The notes under the pieces: model-generated
What the model saw: the letters and a program-made list of their open reading frames with translations, nothing else
What the model was told of the DNA's origin: nothing
Databases searched by the model: none
DNA from: Hyphomicrobiales bacterium
Lineage (GTDB): Bacteria > Pseudomonadota > Alphaproteobacteria > Rhizobiales > Rhizobiaceae
Direction: 5' to 3'
DNA length: 64,000 nucleotides
Assembly: GCA_021775455.1 (NCBI GenBank)
Contig: JAJFHU010000004.1
Location: 29,126 to 93,125, forward strand
Shown here: one piece after another, positions 49,551-58,939 of the stretch
Layout of the letters: the number at the start of each line of letters is the position of its first letter
Numbering within the stretch: position 1 is the first letter of the stretch
Translations under genes and position numbers: made by a program

Positions 49551-52163
49551 ATGGTCAAGAACAACTCAAAAAAGATTGCCCTTTTAGCGGACGGAACCGG
49601 TAATAGCTCGGCCAGCCCACACAAAACCAATGTATGGCGATTATACAAAGCGATCGACATATCGCCCGGTGCAAATCAGCATGCATTCTATGATGACGGT
49701 GTGGGAACCAATCCGTTTCGACCCTTGGCAATAATCGGTTTGACACTTGGATGGGGTTTGGCGGCAAATGTTCGCCAGCTCTACGGAAATCTGTGCCGGA
49801 CTTATGAGCCGGGCGACAAGATATACATTTTTGGGTTTTCGCGGGGTGCGTTCACTGCAAGGGTTCTTGCAGCGCTGATCACCAGTCAGGGCATTATCGA
49901 TTATCGGAACGTCAGGGATGAACGTGACATGGAGCGACTGGTGCTGGCTGCCTATCGCCGATTCCGCAAAGAAGCGTTTACACCATCCATGTTGTCGTTT
50001 GTTTTTGCTCCGTTCAGGGATGTGTTTGCCATGTTCACCAGTAAACGTAACTGGGAAGCTCCCTATAAGCCGCATAAAATGAACCTTCATTATTGTGATG
50101 ATGAAAATTGCGGTGCTCATCAACGTTATCGGAGCTATTGGCACTGGGCTTTTTATCAATGGTATCCCTCCAACTGGTTTAAGGATCAACCAGCTTGCAG
50201 CGGCACAAATTCAGGTGAGCCACTTGTAGAGTTTCTCGGTGTCTGGGACACGGTTGATGCCTATGGTGGTCCAATCGACGAGATGACCAATGCCTGGGAC
50301 AAGGTGGTTTGGCCGTTACAGGCAAAAGATCGCGTATTGTCAGCAAGGGTAGAGCGGGCATGTCATGCGCTTTCCCTGGATGAGCAGCGCCTCTCCTTTG
50401 CACCCATGTTGTGGGATGAAACCAATGAGAAGGTGAATAAAACCTCCAAACACATACGTGATGAACGAATTACACAGGTTTGGTTTTCGGGCGTTCATGC
50501 CAATGTTGGTGGAGGCTATCCAGATGATTCACTGGCGCGTGTTTCGCTGGACTGGATGATGAAACAGTGCGGCCTGAAATTTGTAGCCGAACAGGCAAAA
50601 CAGATCAAAGTTGGCACAAATCCATACGGCCCTATTTATGACAACCGGGCAGGACTGGGAAATGCTTACCGTTACCAGCCCCGGAATCTCGATGCGTTGA
50701 GTTACAGCAAAAAACCTGGCCTTGCGATGTGGATCAAGGAGAAGCTACCGACGGATTCCGAGCAGCACAACATTGCACAATTTGATCGACCCAAAATTCA
50801 CCGCAGTGTCTTTGACCGAATAGTCAATGGTAATGACGGTTACGCGCCGATAAACCTGCCTGAGAAGTATGTTGTAGTGGACAAGGCAGGCAACATATCC
50901 CGGCCGCCTGAGAAACCTGCAGAAGCCAAAAAACGGAAGGAGCGGCAGGAATTCACCTGGAACAAGGTGTGGTTACTGAAATTCATTTATCTAATTTTGT
51001 TGGTAACAGTCACTACCTTTGTGATTTATCCTTTCTGGACGGATGCCCATAACGTTGTGGACAACAGTAAACTTGAAGGCATGTTTCAACTTGCTTTCGG
51101 AACACTCAGCGGCGTCATTCGTACAATTCCAGAGTATATCAGCAAAATCCCCGGATTGGGTTTTATCAGGCCCTGGACAGACAAATGGAATTCCTTTCCG
51201 TTCCAATTCTTGATTTTCCTGTTAATTATTGGCCCACTTGTGTGGTCAGGGTTGTGGGTGAATTCCAAGGTCAAGACGGAAATGAGGCGCAATTGGTTCG
51301 CGCTTACAAAGATGGGTGCAAGGCCACGTGATCAGTATAGCCGTTACCGCAAGTTTTGGCGGGTTGTGCTGAATTACAAGGGGTATTTTAGTAATTATGC
51401 AATAGGTAATGTGAAGGCTGCACTAGAAGCGTTTTTTGTCGTGGTTTTTGTGTTGTTGTCTTTCACGGTATTTTCTCGTGCGATGTTTGTGTTTCTTGAT
51501 GGTACCGGTGGAATTTGCAAGGAAACCATTGAAACAGGAATACACCTGAATGAAGCCCGGCAAACGAATTTGCCACTTGGCAAGGTGGGTGAATTCAGTA
51601 TGAATTTTGATCCCAAAGAACCTTGCTTCGCGTCTGGTGTGAAGGTTCAGGCTGGTAATGAATACCGGATCAAGCTTGTTGTCACGAATGAACTGGAATG
51701 GCGAGACAAGGACAACACCGCCGATTTGAGAGGATTGCAAAATGTACCTTGGTACTTCTACCCGGCAATCATAATCAGACGCCATGTGACGGTTGACTGG
51801 TTTCAACCAGTTGTTCGGGTAGGTACGAAATTGTTTGATCGGTATCCACTGGAACATGAGCCGGAAAAACTGGATGTGAAAATTACGGCCGCTGCGCTTT
51901 CTCAATCCGAAGTTAATCAATCCGTAAAGTCTGTGCAAAGCGCGGATCTTAAATCCTATGACCCCGAATGCAGGCATGAATTTGCGGCGAACAAACCGCT
52001 GACGCTTTTATGCAAGAAGATCAATCCGCTTCAGACCGGGGAACTTTTCATCTACGTTAATGATGCAGTGCTTATTGCACCGCGTTACTACGAGGAATTC
52101 TATAACAACAATGCAGGTGAAGCGGTTCTCACGATCAAGGATTTGGGTCCAGTCTCTGAGTGA
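49551..52163 (+). CDS. Membrane-anchored DUF2235 (Tle1-like alpha/beta hydrolase) protein
   Basis: 870 residues from the ATG at 49551, preceded by GGGGGGA; two upstream in-frame ATGs are less likely. The DUF2235 hydrolase domain covers residues ~5-400. It opens IALLADGTGNSSASPHKTNV and has the nucleophile S97 in GFSRGAFTARVLA, an Asp in VEFLGVWDTVDAYG, and the His in WFSGVHANVGGGYPDDSLA. This is the Tle1-type Ser-Asp-His set of phospholipase effectors. Unlike secreted effectors it has about three membrane helices after residue ~465 (LKFIYLILLVTVTTFVIYPF, FLIFLLIIGPLVWSGLWV, FFVVVFVLLSFTVF). A periplasmic-looking C-terminal domain follows. No VgrG or other type VI genes are nearby. Confidence 0.75.
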   Translation: MVKNNSKKIALLADGTGNSSASPHKTNVWRLYKAIDISPGANQHAFYDDGVGTNPFRPLAIIGLTLGWGLAANVRQLYGNLCRTYEPGDKIYIFGFSRGAFTARVLAALITSQGIIDYRNVRDERDMERLVLAAYRRFRKEAFTPSMLSFVFAPFRDVFAMFTSKRNWEAPYKPHKMNLHYCDDENCGAHQRYRSYWHWAFYQWYPSNWFKDQPACSGTNSGEPLVEFLGVWDTVDAYGGPIDEMTNAWDKVVWPLQAKDRVLSARVERACHALSLDEQRLSFAPMLWDETNEKVNKTSKHIRDERITQVWFSGVHANVGGGYPDDSLARVSLDWMMKQCGLKFVAEQAKQIKVGTNPYGPIYDNRAGLGNAYRYQPRNLDALSYSKKPGLAMWIKEKLPTDSEQHNIAQFDRPKIHRSVFDRIVNGNDGYAPINLPEKYVVVDKAGNISRPPEKPAEAKKRKERQEFTWNKVWLLKFIYLILLVTVTTFVIYPFWTDAHNVVDNSKLEGMFQLAFGTLSGVIRTIPEYISKIPGLGFIRPWTDKWNSFPFQFLIFLLIIGPLVWSGLWVNSKVKTEMRRNWFALTKMGARPRDQYSRYRKFWRVVLNYKGYFSNYAIGNVKAALEAFFVVVFVLLSFTVFSRAMFVFLDGTGGICKETIETGIHLNEARQTNLPLGKVGEFSMNFDPKEPCFASGVKVQAGNEYRIKLVVTNELEWRDKDNTADLRGLQNVPWYFYPAIIIRRHVTVDWFQPVVRVGTKLFDRYPLEHEPEKLDVKITAAALSQSEVNQSVKSVQSADLKSYDPECRHEFAANKPLTLLCKKINPLQTGELFIYVNDAVLIAPRYYEEFYNNNAGEAVLTIKDLGPVSE

Positions 52164-52179
52164 TGTTGTAGGTTGCCAT

Positions 52180-53511
52180 CTAGGAGCTGCCCGGCAGTAA
52201 TACAAATTCCATCCCCAAGGCAAGGACCGCTGCCACCAACAGTACCCACGGTATGGACCAGTGTCGCCATAGAAGCAGGTAGCCGCTTATTGTTGCGAGG
52301 ATTACCACTTGCAGATCGAGAGAGGTGACATTGGGTAATAGCAGGGTGAATATGCTGTACTGCCATTTGGTCAGTTCACTAAAAAACACGTGCAGGCCAA
52401 ACCATATGGACAGGTTGAGTATGACGCCAACCACTGCCGCGGTGATTGCGGAAAGCGCCCCCTTCAATCGTGGTCGGGTATTTAGCCAGTCGATGTAGGG
52501 CGCGCCTGCAAATATCCACAAGAAGCATGGTGCGAAGGTTGCCCACAGGGCAACCATTGCTCCGGCAATTCCGGCAATTCCGGCAAGCCAGGCGGCACCA
52601 CCGGCATCGCGATACGCAGCAAGATAGCCCACAAATTCCGTCACCAGTATCAAGGGGCCGGGGGTAGTTTCGGCCAGTCCCAACCCATCCATCATTTGCT
52701 GTGCTTCCAGCCATTCATGGCGGGTCACTACATCCTGACCCATATAAGCCAAAACGGCATAGGCACCGCCAAAGGTCACCACAGCAAGCTTGGAAAAGAA
52801 CAGGCCAAGGGATGCCAGAATGTGGTCTTTACCGAGTATAGCCACCATTGCTGCGAGCGGAGCGATCCAGACGACTGTCCAGACAATTACTGTTTGAAGC
52901 GTCTTTGCAGGGTTGATGGCAATTGAAGTCGGCATGTTCTGTAGTTCGCTATCCGCAAATCGCCAGTATCCATAAAGAGCAGCGATGAAAATAATCAGCG
53001 GGTAAGGTAACGCCAGCGCAAAGATCGCCAAAAATGACAACGCGGCAATTACCCAGTGAGCAGCACTGTGAAGCGCGCGTTTTGATATGCGCAACAGTGC
53101 CTCAATTACAATGACCAGAACTGCCGCCTTGACCCCGAGAAAGAGTGCTTCGACAAACGGCACGGACCCAAAGGCAGCGTAAATCATCGATAGTGCGAGG
53201 ATAATGAGCGCTCCTGGCACCACAAAGAGCAGTCCAGCGATTAATCCTCCCAGAGTGCCGTGCAATCGCCAACCGGCATAGGTTGCCAATTGCATTGCTT
53301 CTGGACCCGGCAACAGCATGCAGAAGCTAAGCGCGTGCAAAAACTGCTTTTCAGTCAGCCAACCTCGCTCTTCAACCAGCATTCGATGCATAAGTGAGAT
53401 CTGAGCCGTTGGGCCTCCAAAGGACAGGATCCCAATCTGCGCCCAAACCCGTACCGCCCCGGAAAGTGCGGGTACAGGTTTTTGGCCGGTTTCGTGTGAG
53501 GTGCTTGCCAT
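52180..53511 (-). CDS. chrA: Chromate transporter ChrA (long-chain CHR)
   Basis: 443 residues from the ATG at 53511; the frame is open further upstream but the start at 53511 gives the conserved beginning. Two homologous CHR halves: WAQIGILSFGGPTAQISLMH and SKLAVVTFGGAYAVLAYMGQ, each with the F-G-G motif, and LPGPEAMQLATYAGWRL / ETTPGPLILVTEFVGYLA. About ten membrane helices. ChrA exports chromate from the cytoplasm. Its ATG lies one base after the stop of the upstream ChrB-type gene, so they form a tight operon. Confidence 0.9.
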   Translation of the reverse strand: MASTSHETGQKPVPALSGAVRVWAQIGILSFGGPTAQISLMHRMLVEERGWLTEKQFLHALSFCMLLPGPEAMQLATYAGWRLHGTLGGLIAGLLFVVPGALIILALSMIYAAFGSVPFVEALFLGVKAAVLVIVIEALLRISKRALHSAAHWVIAALSFLAIFALALPYPLIIFIAALYGYWRFADSELQNMPTSIAINPAKTLQTVIVWTVVWIAPLAAMVAILGKDHILASLGLFFSKLAVVTFGGAYAVLAYMGQDVVTRHEWLEAQQMMDGLGLAETTPGPLILVTEFVGYLAAYRDAGGAAWLAGIAGIAGAMVALWATFAPCFLWIFAGAPYIDWLNTRPRLKGALSAITAAVVGVILNLSIWFGLHVFFSELTKWQYSIFTLLLPNVTSLDLQVVILATISGYLLLWRHWSIPWVLLVAAVLALGMEFVLLPGSS

Positions 53512-53512
53512 A

Positions 53513-54334
53513 TTATTTCGCTCTGGAAAGCGAAGCGGGCCAGTCATGTCCTTCGTTTGTCGCGTCACGGGCCCAGCGATAAAATGCGTCATAAATGACC
53601 ATTCCGGCGTCCAGCTGTGCCAGGTCATTGCGATACATTCGTGAAAGCCCCAGAGATGCCGCCAACAATCCTGCAGCTTCGGGCGCAAGATCATGACGGT
53701 TGGTATCCGCCCCGCGAACAATGGTTGCAAGATGTTTCAAGGGTTCGATATCAAGCTTGAATTCTTCAATCATCGTGTCGAATGTGCACTTGTCGCCTCG
53801 ATGACTCCAGAACACATCGTCCACATCAAAAGGAGTGGCATCGAATTTCTCAGCCACATTCAGGACTTCTGACGGAGACACGAAGAGGAACTGAGCCTTT
53901 GGATCGATAAACCGCCGGATCAGCCAGGGACATGCAATGCGGTCAATTTTGGGCCGATGGCGAGTCACCCAGACTGTGCGGCCTTCGTCATTTGGCGGTG
54001 GCAGATTTTCGGCAAGAACCAGTGACTCACCCGCATCGCGCCAGGCGAAATTTCCACCCATAAGGTTTTCTGCAACAATTCCCTTGCTTCTTAAAATTGC
54101 GGCTGCACCCTGACTTAATTTCAACCCTTTTTGACATATGACGACGACACGTTTGTCTTCAAGCGATGATGCCAATGATGCGATATCGTCGAAGGGATGA
54201 CGAAAGGCGGACGGGATAAGACGAGCATCAGCCTCAAAATCCTCATCAATGCAAATATCGATGAGGACCGGACAATCCGGCGTGCCAATCAGGCGGGAAA
54301 GTTGTTGTACAGTAATTTCTGTTGGAGACGGCAT
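53513..54334 (-). CDS. chrB: Rhodanese-ChrB fusion, chromate-resistance protein
   Basis: 273 residues. Residues ~5-105 are a rhodanese domain: PVLIDICIDEDFEADARLIP and VVVICQKGLKLSQGAAAI, with the active-site cysteine in V-I-C-Q-K-G-L-K. Residues ~120-273 are the ChrB C-terminal domain: TVWVTRHRPKIDRIACPWLI, RRFIDPKAQFLFV and DDVFWSHRGDKCTFDTMIEE. In classical chr operons the N-terminal part of ChrB is a regulatory domain; here it is replaced by rhodanese. It may reduce or sense chromate, or act with sulfur chemistry. It precedes chrA by one base. Confidence 0.8.
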   Translation of the reverse strand: MPSPTEITVQQLSRLIGTPDCPVLIDICIDEDFEADARLIPSAFRHPFDDIASLASSLEDKRVVVICQKGLKLSQGAAAILRSKGIVAENLMGGNFAWRDAGESLVLAENLPPPNDEGRTVWVTRHRPKIDRIACPWLIRRFIDPKAQFLFVSPSEVLNVAEKFDATPFDVDDVFWSHRGDKCTFDTMIEEFKLDIEPLKHLATIVRGADTNRHDLAPEAAGLLAASLGLSRMYRNDLAQLDAGMVIYDAFYRWARDATNEGHDWPASLSRAK

Positions 54335-54431
54335 TCAGCGTCCTTCCTTCTATCCATAGAGGGTTGATTAGGACGCGATCTTTGGGCTTGCGCCTCACGG
54401 GGTAGTCGCGGTCGACCCCATGGCCCCAAAC

Positions 54432-54517
54432 AACCCCACATTTTGCTACTTGTCAAGAATGGCGCAAAGAGTACACTAATTTGTCAAATTGCGTCATCTA
54501 ACCCCATTTTTTGCTAC
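54432..54517. repeat. Paired direct repeats upstream of the MttB-family gene
   Basis: AACCCCACATTTTGCTAC (54432-54449) recurs as AACCCCATTTTTTGCTAC (54500-54517), 68 bases apart. Next to them TTGTCAAGAATGGCG (from 54450) and TTGTCAAATTGCG (from 54481) form a second repeated pair. They lie between the divergent chrBA operon and the MttB-family gene, 100-190 bases before its ATG. Probably tandem operator sites; the regulator is unknown. Confidence 0.45.
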
Positions 54518-54617
54518 GTAAACGGAACAGGAGAATTTGCAAACCTTCAGATATTAAACATTAACAAGAATTTTGGTTTTGGTCGCTTGCGAGCGACTTT
54601 TGCAGGAAAATCATACC

Positions 54618-56168
54618 ATGGCTGATATTATGACAAAATCTTCACGTCGTTCAGGTGGGCGAAGTGCACGCGTTGCTCTACGATCGGCAAAACTTGCAGA
54701 CGATTTGCGGCCAATCCATGCTGGTCTTGTAGGTGGAAGATACAAACCGCTTACAGATTCGGAGGTTAAGCGAATTCATGAGGCAGCACTGGAAGCCCTT
54801 GAGGTAATTGGCCTGTGTGACGCCCCGGAAACGGGTGTGGAAATTCTTACAGGTGCGGGGGCGATACTGGGTGACGATGGCCGAATTCGCTTTCCACGAG
54901 CTCTTGTTGAAGACATGCTGGCAAAAGCGGCACGTGACATCACGCTTTATTCGCGTGCTGGGGGAAAGCACGATCTGCATCTGTCTGGAAGCAAGGTGCA
55001 TTATGGCACTGCAGGTGCAGCAGTGCATATCGTTGATCTTGAAAACAACGAATATCGCGAGTCTACAGTTCAGGACCTCTATGACGCTGCCCGGATCGTG
55101 GAAAAGCTCGATAATGTGCATTTTTATCAACGAACCATGGTGTGTCGTGACATTGCGGACAATTATGAAATGGATCTCAACACCGTGTACGCGAGCTGTG
55201 CCGGTACGAGAAAGCATGTCGGCACCAGTATTTTTGAACCGGAATATGTGCCGGGTGTAATGGAAATGTTGCACATGATTGCTGGCGGCGAAGACAAGTG
55301 GCGCGAAAAGCCTTTTGTTTCCAATTCCAACTGTTTCGTGGTGCCGCCAATGAAGTTCGCCACTGAAAGCTGCAAAGTTATGGAACAATGTATCGAGGGC
55401 GGAATGCCAGTTCTGTTGCTTTCAGCTGGTCAGGCTGGAGCAACGGCACCGGCCCCATTGGCGACAGCAATTGTCCAAGCAGTGGCGGAGTGCCTTGCGG
55501 GCCTTGTATATGTCAATGCGATAAAACCTGGTTACCCGGCAATTTTCGGAACATGGCCATTCGTTTCTGACTTGCGAACCGGTGCCATGTCGGGCGGGTC
55601 TGGTGAGCAGGCATTGTTGTCTGCCGGTTGTGCCCAGATGCACAAGTTTTACGATCTTCCAGGCGGTGCGGCTGCCGGTATTGCCGATGCAAAAATGCCG
55701 GACATGCAGGCTGGATGGGAGCAGGCAATTTCCAACCTTTCAGTTGGCCTCAGTGGCCTCAACATGGTTTATGAGAGCGTTGGCATGCATGCCTCACTAC
55801 TGGGCTTCAGTCTGGAATCCCTGGTATTGGGTGATGATCTGCTCGGTCAGGTACAGCGCTGCATCAAGGGAATTGAAGTCACTGAAGACAGTGTATCCCT
55901 GGAAGCAATGAAATCAGTCTGCCTGGATGGGCCCGGCCATTATCTGGGTCATGACCAAACACTGGCATTGATGCAAACTGAGTATGTGTATCCGGAACTG
56001 GCAAACCGGATGTCTCCAAAAGAGTGGGCGGAAAACGACAAGCCAGTACTGCTGGAAAAAGCAATTGAACGAAAACGCTCAATACTTGATGCCCCAGCTG
56101 AAGCAATCATTGATCCAGCCACAGATGCGGAAATTCGCAAGAAGTTCAATATTCACCTGAAAATTTGA
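54618..56168 (+). CDS. Trimethylamine methyltransferase family (MttB superfamily), non-pyrrolysine
   Basis: 516 residues from the ATG at 54618 (MADIMTKSSRRSGGRSARVA); an upstream in-frame ATG would add 15. Family marks include GGRYKPLTDSEVKRIHEAAL, YGTAGAAVHIVDLENNEYRE, NSNCFVVPPMKFATESC and PVLLLSAGQAGATAPAP. The frame is open throughout, so no in-frame amber codon for pyrrolysine exists; such non-Pyl members include glycine-betaine and related demethylases. They pass a methyl group to a corrinoid protein, which is not encoded nearby. The substrate is unknown. A terminator follows. Confidence 0.8.
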   Translation: MADIMTKSSRRSGGRSARVALRSAKLADDLRPIHAGLVGGRYKPLTDSEVKRIHEAALEALEVIGLCDAPETGVEILTGAGAILGDDGRIRFPRALVEDMLAKAARDITLYSRAGGKHDLHLSGSKVHYGTAGAAVHIVDLENNEYRESTVQDLYDAARIVEKLDNVHFYQRTMVCRDIADNYEMDLNTVYASCAGTRKHVGTSIFEPEYVPGVMEMLHMIAGGEDKWREKPFVSNSNCFVVPPMKFATESCKVMEQCIEGGMPVLLLSAGQAGATAPAPLATAIVQAVAECLAGLVYVNAIKPGYPAIFGTWPFVSDLRTGAMSGGSGEQALLSAGCAQMHKFYDLPGGAAAGIADAKMPDMQAGWEQAISNLSVGLSGLNMVYESVGMHASLLGFSLESLVLGDDLLGQVQRCIKGIEVTEDSVSLEAMKSVCLDGPGHYLGHDQTLALMQTEYVYPELANRMSPKEWAENDKPVLLEKAIERKRSILDAPAEAIIDPATDAEIRKKFNIHLKI

Positions 56169-56189
56169 ATTTCTACCACCCGAAATGAA

Positions 56190-56226
56190 AAACCCCGGCA
56201 GTGATTTTCTACCAGGGTTTCTTTTA
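56190..56226 (+). terminator. Terminator after the MttB-family gene
   Basis: AAACCC (56190-56195) pairs with GGGTTT (56215-56220); beyond a C/A mismatch GG pairs with CC. CTTTTA follows. It lies 21 bases past the stop. Confidence 0.6.
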
Positions 56227-56246
56227 CAGGGAGGCGGGTATGGGGA

Positions 56247-56477
56247 CTACTTGTGGGATTCTCCGATTACGCGAATTTTGACTTCAGCCTTTTGACCGTC
56301 GATTGTTCTGAGACACTCGGCAGAGATATTGGGCCAGATTTGGCTGTCACAATCTGTTTGATGAGCTTCTGCGACAATAATTATAGGCTGTTCAAGAGGA
56401 GTTTGTGCGGCCTGCGACGTAATCACCGACAGCGCAATTGCTGCTACTGAGAAGATGGCTATTATCGTGCGGGTCAT
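56247..56477 (-). CDS. Small exported protein, function unknown
   Basis: 76 residues. The signal peptide is MTRTIIAIFSVAAIALSVIT with a cut near SQAA-Q. The mature part (about 50 residues) has a cysteine pair spaced as HQTDCDSQIWPNISAECLRT, a pattern I recall from small Rhizobiales periplasmic proteins of unknown role, followed by a short beta-like end (AEVKIRVIG). GGAG-type sequence precedes the ATG. It faces the MttB-family gene tail to tail, across a terminator. Confidence 0.65.
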   Translation of the reverse strand: MTRTIIAIFSVAAIALSVITSQAAQTPLEQPIIIVAEAHQTDCDSQIWPNISAECLRTIDGQKAEVKIRVIGESHK

Positions 56478-56606
56478 TGTTTGGCTCCTGTTTTGATGAA
56501 ACCAACATATGCCGATGTTGCTCGGGTTGCTGTGCGAAATTGCACAGGAAACAAACTATAGAATTAAGCCTTTGAAATTAAATGAAAATATTGTTCTGGA
56601 TTTTAA

Positions 56607-57494
56607 CTATCGTCTTTTTCGATTGACCAAAACTATACCCGTTCCAACCAAAATCAGGGCTACGACAAGATGCCAAGACAACGGTTCGTCGAGTAACAAC
56701 CAACCGAACAATACACCAAACAGCGGAGCCAGAAAGCTGAAAGATGCCATGTCGGAAGCTGGATACACGGACAGCACGTAAAACCAGGTCAGGAACGCCA
56801 CACAAACAATTACCACCACCTGAAAAGCAAATATGATCCAATGAAATATGGTCGGTTCGCGCAATACGTCGCCGACCAACAAGGCAAGTGGCACCAGAAT
56901 TATTGCTGAAACGAACAGTTGGTAAAACAACTGACCTTCAGGACTTACCTTTGAGAGGTTCGTGGTGCGCACCACAAGCGCAATCCCGGCCCAGAACATG
57001 GAACCAACGAGGCTCATGAGATCTCCAATCAATGCAAATTTTGTAGCGGGTGCATGATTTACCGACAGCGCTATAATCACCCCGGAAAATGCGAGAACCA
57101 GTCCGAAAATCCGCTGTCGGGTAAGCGTTTCTCCTGGAATAAGAAAATGCGCACCAAGTGCAACCCAAAACGGCATTACATAAAAGAAAATGGAGGTACG
57201 AACGACGGAAGTAAATTCCAGTGCCTGGAACAGGAGGATAAACTCCACGGCAAAGAAGATGCCGCATATGATGCCAGGCAAATGAGTGCTTCTGTCTATC
57301 CCTGTAAACTTTCCACGCCAAAGAGCCCAAGCGAGGATGAGTGGAAAAGCAAACAGCGAACGCAATCCTGATTGAAACAAGGGCCCCAGTCCTTCGTTGA
57401 CAATTTTGATGGCCGACTGGTTCAGCCCCATAAGCAACATGCAAAAAAGCAACAGCAAGGCACCTTGCAAGTCTACGCGGTCCTTGCGGTTCAT
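56607..57494 (-). CDS. DMT-superfamily (EamA) transporter
   Basis: 295 residues from the ATG at 57494 (MNRKDRVDLQGALLLLFCML); an upstream start would add ten. About ten helices. The first half has NQSAIKIVNEGLGPLFQSGL and ends IFGLVLAFSGVIIALSV; the second has PASDMASFSFLAPLFGVLFGW and LLLDEPLSWHLVVALILVGTG, the standard EamA end. The substrate is unknown. It is divergent from the glycerate kinase gene. Confidence 0.8.
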   Translation of the reverse strand: MNRKDRVDLQGALLLLFCMLLMGLNQSAIKIVNEGLGPLFQSGLRSLFAFPLILAWALWRGKFTGIDRSTHLPGIICGIFFAVEFILLFQALEFTSVVRTSIFFYVMPFWVALGAHFLIPGETLTRQRIFGLVLAFSGVIIALSVNHAPATKFALIGDLMSLVGSMFWAGIALVVRTTNLSKVSPEGQLFYQLFVSAIILVPLALLVGDVLREPTIFHWIIFAFQVVVIVCVAFLTWFYVLSVYPASDMASFSFLAPLFGVLFGWLLLDEPLSWHLVVALILVGTGIVLVNRKRR

Positions 57495-57658
57495 CGTGAT
57501 ACCTTTCCGGAATTTTATACCCAAACACCGTTACGCCAGTATGTGTCTGGTTGCAAATGCCGGATGCGTCCAATGAGCACTTGAAAGAATGCAGTTTTTA
57601 CCGCACTAAACTGCTGGTTGTCTGGCGACAATATGAACACAGTTCGGGAATTGGATTG

Positions 57659-58927
57659 ATGCCTGTGGTGAATGACCCAAAAGCCTTTTTGACCAGCTTG
57701 TTTGACGCTGCTGTAAGTGCAGCAAATCCTGCCAGAACCCTGGCCGGATTCCTTCCTGAAGCGCCGAAAGGGAAGACCGTCATAGTTGGTGCTGGCAAGG
57801 GATCAGCGCAAATGGCTCAGGCTTTTGAGCGTCTCTGGGATGGACCGTTGACGGGCTATGTTGTGACCCGGTACGGGTTTGCGGTACCGTGTGAGCGCAT
57901 TGAAATCGCCGAGGCCGCACACCCCGTTCCAGATCAGGCTGGATTTGAAGCTGCACAACGGATTTTGAGTGAAGTTCAGGGCTTGAACGAGGACGACCTC
58001 TTGGTTGCGCTAATCTCCGGAGGTGGGTCGGCCCTGTTGCCTTGCCCTCCAGACGGATTGACACTGGAAGATGAAATAGCTGTCAACAGTGCATTACTTG
58101 CCTGTGGTGCACCAATTTCTGCAATGAATACAGTACGCAAACACGTTTCCGGGATTAAGGGAGGTCGCCTTGCTGCGGCTGCATATCCGGCAAAGGTGGT
58201 TTCTCTTTTGGTGTCAGATATCCCTGGGGATCATCCCCAATTCATCGCGTCGGGGCCAACAGTTCCTGATGCCGCAACGCGGGAAGATGCCCTTCGCATC
58301 ATTCGCCAATACCGTATAGATTTGCCGAAGAGCGTCATGGCTCATATCAGCTCATCAGCGGCTGATGCACCTCATCCGGATGATCCTGCGTTTGCAAATG
58401 TGGAACATCACATTGTTGCTTCTGCTGCAAAGTCGCTTGAGAGTGCGGCGGAGATGGCTCGCCAGTCAGGTGTCGAACCGGTCATTCTTTCGGACGCGAT
58501 AGAAGGGGAGTCACGCGAAGCAGCCCGAACACAGGGCGCCATGGCGCGAGAAATCCTGCACAAAAACCGACCATTCCCAAAACCGGTAGTTATGCTTTCA
58601 GGCGGAGAAACAACGGTTACCATAAAGGGCAAAGGCAAAGGTGGACCAAATACAGAATTTTTGCTTTCACTGGCAATGGAAGTCAGTAGCGAATCCGGAA
58701 TTCATGCTCTCAGTGCCGATACAGATGGCATTGATGGAAGCGAAGACAACGCAGGCGGATTTATCAATGGTGAGACCATTGCCCGTATGCACGAGGCTGG
58801 CCTTGATCCAGCAACTGTTTTGGCAAACAACGATGCCTGGACAGCATTTAATCAAATAGGCGAATTGTTTGTACCTGGCCCAACCGGTACCAATGTAAAT
58901 GATTTTCGGGCTGTATTGATTTTATAG
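57659..58927 (+). CDS. Glycerate 2-kinase (GckA/TtuD, MOFRL family)
   Basis: 422 residues from the ATG at 57659; the frame is open further upstream but without conserved sequence. The N-terminal part has GKTVIVGAGKGSAQMAQAFE and VALISGGGSALLPCPPDGLTL. The C-terminal MOFRL part has VVMLSGGETTVTIKGKGKGG and LSADTDGIDGSEDNAGGF. It phosphorylates glycerate to 2-phosphoglycerate in glyoxylate, serine-cycle or hydroxypyruvate use. It begins a plus-strand series with the thiolase gene (12 bases) and the SDR gene. Confidence 0.85.
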   Translation: MPVVNDPKAFLTSLFDAAVSAANPARTLAGFLPEAPKGKTVIVGAGKGSAQMAQAFERLWDGPLTGYVVTRYGFAVPCERIEIAEAAHPVPDQAGFEAAQRILSEVQGLNEDDLLVALISGGGSALLPCPPDGLTLEDEIAVNSALLACGAPISAMNTVRKHVSGIKGGRLAAAAYPAKVVSLLVSDIPGDHPQFIASGPTVPDAATREDALRIIRQYRIDLPKSVMAHISSSAADAPHPDDPAFANVEHHIVASAAKSLESAAEMARQSGVEPVILSDAIEGESREAARTQGAMAREILHKNRPFPKPVVMLSGGETTVTIKGKGKGGPNTEFLLSLAMEVSSESGIHALSADTDGIDGSEDNAGGFINGETIARMHEAGLDPATVLANNDAWTAFNQIGELFVPGPTGTNVNDFRAVLIL

Positions 58928-58939
58928 GAACCGTGATCC

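Noticed and set aside
49551..52163. Type VI secretion effector and immunity pair
   Set aside because: The protein has its own membrane helices, and no VgrG, PAAR, chaperone or immunity-like gene is adjacent.
54618..56168. Pyrrolysine-containing trimethylamine methyltransferase
   Set aside because: The reading frame has no internal TAG, and no pyl genes are visible, so it belongs to the non-pyrrolysine members.
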